The notes under the pieces are model-generated. The model was not told the origin of the DNA. It made no database searches and was given only the letters and a program-made list of their open reading frames with translations. Both the position numbers and the translations under genes were made by a program. Shown one piece after another: positions 8,703 through 15,501 of a stretch of DNA of 58,562 nt; position 1 is the first letter of the stretch, and each line of letters opens with the position of its first letter. The DNA comes from Cellvibrio mixtus subsp. mixtus J3-8 (GTDB lineage: Bacteria > Pseudomonadota > Gammaproteobacteria > Pseudomonadales > Cellvibrionaceae). Location of the stretch: positions 19,379-77,940 of the forward strand of contig NZ_KN266207.1 in NCBI RefSeq assembly GCF_000766945.1, in the 5' to 3' direction.

Positions 8703-9242
8703 ATGCAAAATCGTGGGCATAAAGTTCCGCCAATGTCGTGTAATGACATCCGGAATATATCGGAAATGACATCAGATTTATTAGCTGTATTTGGTGCCAA
8801 AGTTACTGGTGCTAGGAATATCGTGGAGTTGCTGGATGTTCAGCTTCCGCAACTTATGCCCGGGTTTACGCTTCAAATCCTTGAGGATTGCGAGCTACCC
8901 AATGATTATGCTCGGACTTACCCTGAAAGTTCTTTAATGCAAGTTAGGGAGTCGGTTTATGAAGGCGCGCGATCAGGTAACCCGAGAGATCGATTTACTC
9001 TTGCACATGAATTGGGGCATCTTTTTTTGCATCAAGGTGTAACAGCTTACGCGAGATCTGAAAACTCTCCCCCGCACAAGGTTTATGAGGATTCTGAATG
9101 GCAGGCTGATACTTATGCTGCGGAATTTTTAATGCCAATGGACGAGGTAAAGAGTATTAGATCTCACGTAGAGATTATGCTGCGTTTCAATGTGTCGGAA
9201 ATGGCCGCACAGAGAAGGTTTCGGGCAATAAAAAAGCGCTAA
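8703..9242 (+). CDS. ImmA/IrrE-family metallopeptidase
   Basis: A 179-aa zinc-peptidase domain protein. The active-site motif HELGH is at 102-106 inside FTLAHELGHLFLHQG, and the third ligand region is in SEWQADTYAAEFLMP (about 130-144), both family hallmarks. Ribosome site GAGG 6 bases before the ATG. Paired with the upstream XRE regulator. Family precedent (ICEBs1 ImmA, Deinococcus IrrE) is cleavage of the partner repressor under stress; the target here is inferred. Could also function as a toxin-antitoxin-like or defence module. Confidence 0.87.
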   Translation: MQNRGHKVPPMSCNDIRNISEMTSDLLAVFGAKVTGARNIVELLDVQLPQLMPGFTLQILEDCELPNDYARTYPESSLMQVRESVYEGARSGNPRDRFTLAHELGHLFLHQGVTAYARSENSPPHKVYEDSEWQADTYAAEFLMPMDEVKSIRSHVEIMLRFNVSEMAAQRRFRAIKKR

Positions 9243-9267
9243 GAAACGGCAATTTCAAAGCGCTTTT
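9232..9267. terminator. Hairpin at the end of the ImmA-like gene
   Basis: AAAAGCGCT (9232-9240) and AGCGCTTTT (9259-9267) form a 9-base stem overlapping the stop codon, with an 18-base loop and T-rich 3' side. The following 9268-9408 contains a direct repeat CTAATTAG but no gene. Confidence 0.45.
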
Positions 9268-9408
9268 CGGATACATCAAAGACTAATTAGCAGTCGGGGG
9301 TCTAATTAGAGCCAACCACCATAGCTTTTAAATTGTATAACTGCAAAATCAGTTTAACAGTTAAGGTGTTGGACAATCAATCCCCCCTCATGTTTTGAGG
9401 GCATTGTT

Positions 9409-9516
9409 ATGTTTTCAAATTCTCGCAAGCCGGTATTTGTCCGGAAGTACGTCCGTTTTCGTTTTGGACGTTGGGAAGATGTAATTTGCCATTATCGTAG
9501 TTGGCCTAGACGATAA
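9409..9516 (+). CDS. 35-aa basic hypothetical protein beside int
   Basis: Reading MFSNSRKPVFVRKYVRFRFG then RWEDVICHYRSWPRR. It is strongly basic and aromatic, with a GAGGG site 8 bases before the ATG and a terminator 6 bases after the stop. It stands alone between the ImmA-like gene and the convergent integrase. The composition suggests nucleic acid or protein binding (for example a small Xis-like factor), but there is no family evidence. Confidence 0.5.
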   Translation: MFSNSRKPVFVRKYVRFRFGRWEDVICHYRSWPRR

Positions 9517-9521
9517 TGTTG

Positions 9522-9545
9522 AAAAGGGAGCTTTGCTCCCTTTTT
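9522..9545. terminator. Bidirectional terminator between the 35-aa gene and int
   Basis: AAAAGGGAG (9522-9530) and CTCCCTTTT (9536-9544), 5-base loop, A-run before and T-run after, so it can serve both converging units. Confidence 0.85.
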
Positions 9546-9551
9546 GACTAT

Positions 9552-10613
9552 TTACCTGGTCGCGTCGATCACTCTTAACTTCCTGATGTAAACCAATCTC
9601 GTTTTTTCTGATTTGTGGCCGCCCCAGTGTTCAGTATGGTCAGTCATTCCCTTTGCCTTCAGGTCGTGGAATGTGAAAGGCTTTTCCAATTTCACGATAT
9701 GATCGTCAATCTTCAGGCCCTCGCTTACTGCTTTCTCCATAATGCGCTGCCACGCGCTATCAAAGCGATTCTTGCTCACTTTTAGACCTTTGGCGTCGTG
9801 CAGTATATAGGCTCCGTCAGGAGGTGCTGGAGCGTTTGGGTAAATGCATTTGGCTGCGATGATAGCTTCTCGCAACCGATGGCTAATTTTGGTGAGTTCA
9901 CCTAACGAGCCTTTGGTGCGCGTGATACGGATGTGTCCGTCTTTAATATCTGAATGCTTTAGGTTTCTAACCTCTTGGTTGCGCAAACGGCATAGGTATG
10001 CGAATTCCATCATGATGGCGATGTAATGGCTCTTTGTAGTTTTGTAAATGATTTCCTGTACCAAGTAATACTCCCAGTCTTCAACGTAGCGATCACGTGG
10101 TTTCTCTTCGTTTAACGTTACTTTCTCGCACGGGTTCTCGACGGGTACTTGTGCGTAGCGCTGGCTAGCCCAATTCCACGCTGCCTTAAGATATTGGATA
10201 TGCCGATTGGCGGCTACTTTATACACGGCGATATCTAGATAACGACGTATGGTGATGCGGCTTAGATCGGTGAGTAGAATGTCACCAAATTTGGTGCCTT
10301 TTTTTCCAACGGCTTCTGTAAGTGCGTTGCGATACATTTCATGCTGACGTTGCGTTGAGGTTGCATTCTTTCGATTTGCTTCGCTGTTGTTGTAGGTGTC
10401 TAGCAGCCAGCGCAGGGTATTAGTTTCGCTCTTTGATAACGATTCAAATGCTTGCCATACTTCCGATATGGGAGCATCTAATGAGCACAATCTGGTTTTT
10501 TTACCCATTTTGCCTTTACCCAAGTATTCCCAATGGAAATAGCAATTTCTCGCTGTATTTTTGTATACATAAGGTGGTAGGCGCGCGTTGTCTCTGTCTC
10601 TATCTCTTGCCAT
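9552..10613 (-). CDS. int: Tyrosine-family site-specific integrase
   Basis: Phage integrase that recombines attP with the tRNA-Arg attB. 353 aa: an N-terminal arm-binding part, a SAM-like core-binding region (about 90-170) and the catalytic domain (about 175-353). Catalytic residues seen: Arg in CRLRNQEVRNL, Lys in TRTKG, then FHDLKAKG (His present, but the usual following Arg is Lys), GGHKSEKTRLVYIRK with His, Arg and nucleophile Tyr. The start overlaps the upstream DUF4224 stop as TAATG. Last gene of the leftward early operon, as in lambda. Confidence 0.93.
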   Translation of the reverse strand: MARDRDRDNARLPPYVYKNTARNCYFHWEYLGKGKMGKKTRLCSLDAPISEVWQAFESLSKSETNTLRWLLDTYNNSEANRKNATSTQRQHEMYRNALTEAVGKKGTKFGDILLTDLSRITIRRYLDIAVYKVAANRHIQYLKAAWNWASQRYAQVPVENPCEKVTLNEEKPRDRYVEDWEYYLVQEIIYKTTKSHYIAIMMEFAYLCRLRNQEVRNLKHSDIKDGHIRITRTKGSLGELTKISHRLREAIIAAKCIYPNAPAPPDGAYILHDAKGLKVSKNRFDSAWQRIMEKAVSEGLKIDDHIVKLEKPFTFHDLKAKGMTDHTEHWGGHKSEKTRLVYIRKLRVIDATR

Positions 10614-10816
10614 TAGAAAAATGAATCCACGTTAGATGTATTGGCTGCTGGTGTACCTGCAAGTACGCGATCAACAGCTGCTTGCGTTACTAAAATTTTG
10701 TTGCCTTTACCGCGAGTGAAGGGAATTTTTTCCCGGCGTAAAAACTCTTCAACTTTTGACCGACGTTTGTACCCAGTCCATTCCATTAATTGTTCTTCTG
10801 TTAGTAGAGCGCTCAT
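10613..10816 (-). CDS. DUF4224-family small protein (excisionase-like position)
   Basis: A 67-aa protein with the pattern LLTEEQLMEWTGYKRRSKVEEFLRREKIPF (the conserved TEEQL...TGYKR core and IPF), typical of DUF4224 proteins encoded next to phage integrases. Predicted winged-helix-like fold; a directionality-factor role is suggested by position and size, not shown. GGAAG ribosome site. Overlaps int by one base (TAATG), so it is translationally coupled. Confidence 0.8.
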   Translation of the reverse strand: MSALLTEEQLMEWTGYKRRSKVEEFLRREKIPFTRGKGNKILVTQAAVDRVLAGTPAANTSNVDSFF

Positions 10817-10822
10817 TTATTT

Positions 10823-11479
10823 CTACTTCCAAAATTGACAGGTGGTTTCCAAAACACTGAACTCGGTTTTCCATACCCAAGGGTTTAAATCCCATGCGTT
10901 GTGGCCGTAAATTGAATTCCAAAGGCTTTGAAAGCTGTGTAGCGGAGCGGTCTCTTTTCCTTCTGGATACCAGCTATCTGGATTGGTGTAGCAGCGCCAG
11001 CGCCTACCAAATTCGCAGTCGACAACCTCAATGCCTTCTGCAATTGCATCTGCTGTAGTCATCTGTTGCAGGCGTTCGGCTCCAACAGTTTTGACTTCAA
11101 GTAATATTCGGCTCGCCCAGCGCGGCATGTGTATTGATGGTCGCCATTTTTGAGGGCACATGCGTTTGGTGTAATCCGGATCGGCTTTATAATCGATTTC
11201 AATAACGTGTCCGTTCGGGTTTCCTTGTGCATACACAATGTAATGCGCCTCTCTAACCCATAAGCGATCACCTGGTTGACCTTGTGGGTGTTCGTGCGAG
11301 GTGGCGTGACCTGGAGCTATTGGCAAAAAATCCATACTGCTTGCCGCTCCCCAGGGGAATTCCCAGAATGGGCTTCTGTAAACTGGTAGCGGGTTAATTG
11401 GTCTTCGCGTTTGAGTTTTTCTTCCCGACAAAATTGCTTGAATCATTGGCGCGGAGAAAAGTATTGGGCGTTCTTTCAT
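10823..11479 (-). CDS. Phage protein of the 'LFSAPMIQAILSGRKTQTRR' (ASCH-like) type
   Basis: A 218-aa protein starting MKERPILFSAPMIQAILSG followed by RKTQTRR, a well-known phage early-region family often placed near ASCH-domain proteins; no experimentally defined function known to me. The ATG at 11479 has GAGGT upstream and overlaps the preceding stop as ATGA, so it is preferred to the earlier start at 11494. Rich in Trp and Pro. RNA binding is possible if the ASCH relation holds. Confidence 0.7.
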   Translation of the reverse strand: MKERPILFSAPMIQAILSGRKTQTRRPINPLPVYRSPFWEFPWGAASSMDFLPIAPGHATSHEHPQGQPGDRLWVREAHYIVYAQGNPNGHVIEIDYKADPDYTKRMCPQKWRPSIHMPRWASRILLEVKTVGAERLQQMTTADAIAEGIEVVDCEFGRRWRCYTNPDSWYPEGKETAPLHSFQSLWNSIYGHNAWDLNPWVWKTEFSVLETTCQFWK

Positions 11480-11910
11480 GGTTTTACCTCGCAAACGCTG
11501 ACTGCTTTTTTGTAAATATTTTTGATGGTGTCCCAGGGGACATCGTGAAATAAAATCTGGGTACCGCCGCCATCACAGTCGATGCAGTCGGTGCCATCAG
11601 ATGCTTTCCCTTCGCCTTCGCAATAAGAGCACGTTTGTTCTGATGTAACGTGGAATTCACTAATAAGTGCACTCTTTGCTCCGTTCTCTGCTGTGAGCGT
11701 TTTGGGCATTACAACCAAGTCCGGATTAAGCTGCGAGTGCGGCTGTAGATCGAGCTCGGCAAGACGCTTCATAAGGGCCGTGCGATATTGCCCCATTGTT
11801 TGGAACGTCATTGCATAGCTGTCATCGGCAATAAGGCTTACAGCGATCGTGCGCAGTTGCTCAAGCTTGGCGCGCGTGAGTAACTGCGAATAATTGAATT
11901 TATCCATCAT
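11476..11910 (-). CDS. Hypothetical protein with a DnaJ-like zinc motif
   Basis: 144 aa. The C-terminal half has CSYCEGEGKASDGTDCIDCDGGG (about residues 106-128; key pairs CxxCxGxG and CxxCxGGG), resembling one DnaJ-type zinc finger. The N-terminal part is helical. Coupled by ATGA overlaps on both sides to its neighbours. Function unknown; phage early genes often carry such small zinc proteins. Confidence 0.7.
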   Translation of the reverse strand: MMDKFNYSQLLTRAKLEQLRTIAVSLIADDSYAMTFQTMGQYRTALMKRLAELDLQPHSQLNPDLVVMPKTLTAENGAKSALISEFHVTSEQTCSYCEGEGKASDGTDCIDCDGGGTQILFHDVPWDTIKNIYKKAVSVCEVKP

Positions 11911-12281
11911 GTTTGCTCTCCGTTGAATTCCACATTTTGTATCGAGGGCGTGCCAGTAAGTTGAGGTGGCTTGCTGTATTTAGTGCGGTGATCAGATTTC
12001 ACTTTTTTCGCAAGGTGATTGGTCATTTCCTGGCTAATTGCCAGTGAGACCAAATTCAAATTATCTTTGTGCTCGATGCAGGTGGCATTTAGTTGGTCGC
12101 GTAGGCGTTTAATTGAATCAGGATGTTCGAACATCGCGCGCGCCATCGCGTCTAGCCTTTCGAAGTGATAAACCATTTCCTCCAAGTCTTTGGTGTATAC
12201 GCTTACCTGTCTTGGGGCGTGGCTGTGGCGGTAGCTATTTTCTAAATGGCTCTTAATGCGTGTGTAAAAGTTTTCGCGCAT
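11907..12281 (-). CDS. Hypothetical early-operon protein
   Basis: 124 aa from the ATG at 12281, chosen because GGAGA lies 6 bases upstream and the preceding gene stops 2 bases before. Charged and helical (RIKSHLENSYRHSHAP, YHFERLDAMARAMFEH). No recognised family. Ends with an ATGA overlap to the zinc-motif gene. Confidence 0.65.
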   Translation of the reverse strand: MRENFYTRIKSHLENSYRHSHAPRQVSVYTKDLEEMVYHFERLDAMARAMFEHPDSIKRLRDQLNATCIEHKDNLNLVSLAISQEMTNHLAKKVKSDHRTKYSKPPQLTGTPSIQNVEFNGEQT

Positions 12282-12283
12282 GG

Positions 12284-12628
12284 CTATCTCCAGATATAAC
12301 ACTCAAAACCGTAACCGCTTGTTGGAAAATTCAAGCAAAAATTATCGATTTCTTCGTTAGTGGTTGAGTCGTTGATCGAGTGCATGAACTCTGCCCAAAT
12401 GCGAAAAGTTTCAGCATTCAAAATGTCTATGAGCTCATTGGCGTGGTCGTCCAGGATTGGTTTTAAATCGCCTAGAAAAATAGGGTCATGGACGATAATT
12501 TCGTTTTCTTCCGTCTCGGTTCTGTTGGGCAGTTTTACCCACATACGAACCTTGAATTTTTTGCGGCCCTTGGGCGTGTAAAGCAGATGCGATTCGTCTG
12601 GCGCGCGGAAAGTTAAAAAAGGTTTCAT
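12284..12628 (-). CDS. Hypothetical early-operon protein
   Basis: 114 aa, mixed alpha/beta character, acidic middle (DPIFLGDLKPILDDHANELI). Its ATG overlaps the methyltransferase stop as TAATG. No family recognised and no membrane segment. Confidence 0.65.
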   Translation of the reverse strand: MKPFLTFRAPDESHLLYTPKGRKKFKVRMWVKLPNRTETEENEIIVHDPIFLGDLKPILDDHANELIDILNAETFRIWAEFMHSINDSTTNEEIDNFCLNFPTSGYGFECYIWR

Positions 12629-13965
12629 TACGCTGCCAGCCTCAAATAACGGGTATCGTAATTCGCAAGCACTAGGGCTTCGGCCATATCCGGGCAGACG
12701 CTATTGCCGCATCTCGCAACTTGTTTGTATTTGGGAATGCGATTGCCAAATAAATCACGATCAATAATGTAATCTGCGGGAAAGCCCTGCGCGGCAAAAA
12801 GCTCATGTGGCTCCAGCATGCGCATTCCAATATCTGCGATTTGATATTGCTCGCCGCGTACAGTTACTAAGCCGAAGCGATCTTGCGCGGTGATGGTGTG
12901 CAATGGTTCGCGTAAACTGATACCGCTGTCTGCGCTGCTGTAATACTTAATTAAAAATGCGCGCACTTCACCGACGTGTGCAACGTTGGTTAGCGTTGGC
13001 ATTGGATCAAAAAGCGATTGGCCAACCTGGTTGTTTTTGAGTTTTATAAGGTGGCTGGTCACAAGGCAGTGTTCTTGCTTTGTGGTGATAGTGGTTAGTG
13101 GCTGATCAAGCCCGTATTGCATTCCGTCGCCGCCAAAGCCCTGCTGTCCAATGCGAACGATAAAGGGCTTTGGGTCGTCGATTACAAAGCGCTGGATGCC
13201 CTTATAGATGCGCTGTAGGGTGTTATCTGAAAGGGGTCGCTTTCGACCGAATATGCTCGGTACCGGAATTGACCAATCAATAATTTCATGTGCGGGACGC
13301 CATTTTTTTAACCCGGACTGTCTAAAGTTTAAAATGCGTGGATCGCCGTGCGTTGGTGATGGCCACGCGATTTCTTCCCCGTCACAGCGAGCAACCAGAA
13401 ACAATCTTTTACGAATCGTTGGCGTGCCATAATCAGATGCACGCAAATTGCGCCATTCAACGTTGTACCCGCACTCGCGCAATTGCCCGACAAAATTGTT
13501 AAAAGTTTTGCCTTTGCGTTTAGGACAGGGCTTGCCATCTACTACTGGTCCCCAGTTAACAAATTCCTCCACGTTTTCAAGCATGATCCGTTGTGGCTTC
13601 ACTGTGGCGGCCCAACGATTAGCAACCCACGCTAATCCGCGTATGTTCTTGTTTACAGGCGTTGAACCCTTAGCCTTACTAAAATGCTTGCAATCGGGCG
13701 AGAACCACGCCAATCCCACTGGCTGGCCATTAGTTACCTTGCGCGGATCAATGTCCCACACCGATTCGCAATAGTGCTTAGTGTGAGGGTGGTTTATTGA
13801 ATGCATTGCGATAGCATCTGGATCGTGATTAATAGCGATATCAACTGGGCGCCCCAGCGCACGCTCGATGCCTGTGCTGGCGCCGCCGCCTCCCGCGAAG
13901 TTGTCCACTATCAGCGGCTCAAGCCAAAGATTTTGCTGCGGTGATGTGCGATAACTGGTTAACAT
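12628..13965 (-). CDS. C5-cytosine DNA methyltransferase
   Basis: 445 aa from ATG 13965 (AAGG site 5 bases upstream; a longer frame to 14121 lacks support). It transfers methyl from SAM to cytosine C5. Motif I VDNFAGGGGASTGIERA (about 20-36); motif IV is FSPDCKHFSKAKG, where the nucleophile Cys sits in PDC rather than the usual PCQ; motif VI ENVEEF; motif VIII YGTPTIRKRLFLVAR; motif X VARCGNSVCPDMAEAL. No restriction enzyme is adjacent, so it is probably an orphan phage enzyme protecting phage DNA or altering regulation. The PDC variant is known in phage-type members as I remember it. Confidence 0.93.
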   Translation of the reverse strand: MLTSYRTSPQQNLWLEPLIVDNFAGGGGASTGIERALGRPVDIAINHDPDAIAMHSINHPHTKHYCESVWDIDPRKVTNGQPVGLAWFSPDCKHFSKAKGSTPVNKNIRGLAWVANRWAATVKPQRIMLENVEEFVNWGPVVDGKPCPKRKGKTFNNFVGQLRECGYNVEWRNLRASDYGTPTIRKRLFLVARCDGEEIAWPSPTHGDPRILNFRQSGLKKWRPAHEIIDWSIPVPSIFGRKRPLSDNTLQRIYKGIQRFVIDDPKPFIVRIGQQGFGGDGMQYGLDQPLTTITTKQEHCLVTSHLIKLKNNQVGQSLFDPMPTLTNVAHVGEVRAFLIKYYSSADSGISLREPLHTITAQDRFGLVTVRGEQYQIADIGMRMLEPHELFAAQGFPADYIIDRDLFGNRIPKYKQVARCGNSVCPDMAEALVLANYDTRYLRLAA

Positions 13966-14080
13966 TTTTTGCCTTGTGGTTGTGCGATTTCGCTTACAAA
14001 AATCTCCGCTTATTGCGGCTATATCTACTGCTTTTTTGCCGATAAAGTGGCGTTGTTTCTTCGGAAACTTCTTGTAATTT

Positions 14081-14106
14081 GCCGGGGAGAGCCCCGGCGC
14101 TTTTTT
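14081..14106 (+). terminator. Strong terminator-like hairpin facing the + strand
   Basis: GCCGGGG (14081-14087) AGA-type loop GCCCCGGC (14091-14098), then GC and TTTTTT on the + strand. All surrounding genes are on the minus strand, so it either blocks antisense transcription or ends a short + strand RNA. Confidence 0.5.
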
Positions 14107-14160
14107 AAAATTAATCCGCAAGCCAACGCTGGCGCCATAAGGAAATGGGCTGGCGTTTTT

Positions 14161-14301
14161 TTATCCGATAGGGCAGTGCTTTAAATAAATTCCTGGTGAT
14201 GGCTCGCAGTCTGTTAAAAGGCCGTAAATCACAAATGCGCCAAATAGAGTCCCGATAACTAACCCGCAAATTTGCGCAATTTTTATAAGTTTTCTCTTCA
14301 T
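14161..14301 (-). CDS. 46-aa single-span membrane protein
   Basis: Reading MKRKLIKIAQICGLVIGTLF then GAFVIYGLLTDCEPSPGIYLKHCPIG. One transmembrane helix (about 8-29) after a basic start. The ATG overlaps the preceding stop as ATGA, good evidence that it is translated. Small early membrane peptide, function unknown. Confidence 0.6.
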   Translation of the reverse strand: MKRKLIKIAQICGLVIGTLFGAFVIYGLLTDCEPSPGIYLKHCPIG

Positions 14302-14492
14302 TGGTGCTGTCTCTTTGCCTGGTTGATGTGATGCACAACAGGAAAATTTTCAGTAGCAAACCCCTGAATTTTTAAAAGCTCGTGCTGTGTTAGCGGCTTA
14401 ATGTCTGCGGACAAATTGAATTTGATAATTCCTTTGTTGATGCGCTCTAAAGTCAGTTGCGAAATCTGCGGTTTTGGTAGTGCCTTACTCAT
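14298..14492 (-). CDS. 64-aa hypothetical protein
   Basis: Charged, helical small protein (SKALPKPQISQLTLERINKG, PLTQHELLKIQGF). GAAG precedes the ATG, and its end overlaps the next membrane peptide gene as ATGA. The phrase HELLKIQGF resembles the C-terminal motif X region of phage cytosine methyltransferases (compare HELFAAQGF in the adjacent methyltransferase), so it could be a remnant or paralogue of that end. Confidence 0.55.
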   Translation of the reverse strand: MSKALPKPQISQLTLERINKGIIKFNLSADIKPLTQHELLKIQGFATENFPVVHHINQAKRQHQ

Positions 14493-14607
14493 AAAATTTC
14501 TTCACCCATTCGTTAATATCGGATTGGTCTGCAGGGCTGAAAATAGAAAAAATTACCAGTAGGGCAAACATGCCGACGATGATTGCGCTGGGTTCAATGA
14601 TGATCAC
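14485..14607 (-). CDS. 40-aa single-span membrane protein
   Basis: Starts at GTG 14607 with GGAG 7 bases upstream: MIIIEPSAIIVGMFALLVIF then SIFSPADQSDINEWVKKFYE. One membrane helix followed by an acidic tail. Overlaps the start of the 64-aa gene. A longer upstream frame exists but has no ribosome site. Function unknown. Confidence 0.5.
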   Translation of the reverse strand: MIIIEPSAIIVGMFALLVIFSIFSPADQSDINEWVKKFYE

Positions 14608-14628
14608 TGCAGGTCTCCGATCGTTGTT

Positions 14629-14650
14629 AAAACCCGCCGTTGCCAGCGGG
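14629..14650 (-). terminator. Terminator-like hairpin on the minus strand
   Basis: On the minus strand CCCGC-TGGCAACG-GCGGG is followed by TTTTAAC. It lies between the 114-aa gene and the small membrane genes and may reduce read-through. Confidence 0.45.
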
Positions 14651-14717
14651 CACCGCTTTCGTGTGTTGGCTAAACCGACCAACCAAAAAAACTCTATAAA
14701 TAAAGTGCTTTTGGTTG

Positions 14718-14740
14718 CCTGCTGGTGAGGGGCCAGCAGG
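14718..14740. repeat. Covarying hairpin, copy 2
   Basis: CCTGCTGG-TGAGGGG-CCAGCAGG. The same loop and flanks (GGTTG before, TTCCC after) recur at 15471-15493, with two stem positions changed on both sides so that pairing is kept. It lies just after the stop of a minus-strand gene, as does copy 1. Confidence 0.7.
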
Positions 14741-14754
14741 TTCCCTTGCTTCAA

Positions 14755-15099
14755 TTACTCGGCGGCTGATGCGTTGGCAGTGTCTGTCGTTGCATTGCTC
14801 TCTGCAGCGCCTGCAGGAGCGTTGATGCCATCGCTTGAAGTCTCGACAGCCGTGTCTGCGCCGGTGCCGGTATCGCCTTCTGTGGTGCCATTGGCGTTGT
14901 CGTCTGTACCGGTGGCGGTGCCAGCGTCAGTTGCATAATTCGCATCTACTTCATCGATGGTGATCGATTGGCCGTCATAAACGTGGTGACTGCAGCTTTC
15001 ACCTGGTAACAGCACATTGCGCAATTCATTGTTCACTTTTACGTGAACAACTTTTTCTTGGTTATGGATTTCTGCGCGGATAAAAATTTGAGTAGTCAT
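14755..15099 (-). CDS. Phage early protein with low-complexity acidic tail
   Basis: 114 aa from ATG 15099 (GGAG 6 bases upstream). The first 55 residues form a compact beta-rich domain (MTTQIFIRAEIHNQEKVVHV, PGESCSHHVYDGQSITIDEV). The rest is a disordered Ala/Thr/Asp/Gly-rich tail. The frame stays open upstream to 15312 and reads a conserved-looking peptide, discussed under the regulatory RNA candidate. Position and layout recall Icd-like/Ash-type phage genes; that is inference. Confidence 0.65.
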   Translation of the reverse strand: MTTQIFIRAEIHNQEKVVHVKVNNELRNVLLPGESCSHHVYDGQSITIDEVDANYATDAGTATGTDDNANGTTEGDTGTGADTAVETSSDGINAPAGAAESNATTDTANASAAE

Positions 15100-15119
15100 T
15101 AAGTGCTCCAAAAAATTTA

Positions 15120-15474
15120 CAAAAATTGTGTGTGGTGCCCGCATCCGGCTTCGTCGCTTTTCAATTGCGACGCCTGCTTGGCATGCAGTTGCTGAACCTT
15201 TGTCTCTTCCCCTCCATACGCACACCATGGAAGTTCTATTGGGGGGCTTGCTGGGCTTTCCTGCAGGTGCCACCCGTACAGGACGTGCTGATTGCTCTTT
15301 TTGCTGTGCCACTAATTGGCTTGATGCAACCAGAAAGACTCTTGCAATATTGCCGCCCTAGAAACTGTCACAACTGTTTGCGCTCGGTAGCGCTGGAATT
15401 GTTTTTCTACATCCGTTGGTTGTGAGGGTGCGGTCTCGGTTATTTCCAATTGCAAGAGCCTTTCTGGTTGCCCA
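15120..15474 (-). promoter_or_regulatory. Candidate antisense/structured RNA region (C4-like arrangement)
   Basis: No convincing gene on either strand here. Arms 15326-15348 and 15449-15471 are inverted repeats of 23 bases with one mismatch. Downstream on the minus strand are more foldable segments, for example CGTCGC...GCGACG about 15150-15175. A short RNA carrying the upstream arm could pair with the downstream arm in the same operon, as C4/CI RNAs do in phages P1 and P4. This is inference from layout only. Confidence 0.35.
15326..15471. repeat. Inverted repeat, 23-base arms
   Basis: GCAACCAGAAAGACTCTTGC (plus AAT) at 15326-15348, and its reverse complement with a single A/G change at 15449-15471; about 100 bases between. 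The right arm abuts the covarying hairpin. Confidence 0.85.
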
Positions 15475-15493
15475 CTGGTGAGGGGCCAGTGGG
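15471..15493. repeat. Covarying hairpin, copy 1
   Basis: CCCACTGG-TGAGGGG-CCAGTGGG, flanked by GGTTG and TTCCC. Compare copy 2 at 14718-14740: loop identical, stem changed compensatorily at two pairs. Located 8 bases past the stop of the DUF2303 gene. Confidence 0.7.
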
Positions 15494-15501
15494 TTCCCGT
15501 G

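Noticed and set aside
14111-14359. 82-aa open frame on the minus strand
   Set aside because: The 46-aa membrane gene in another frame has ATGA coupling and a better profile.
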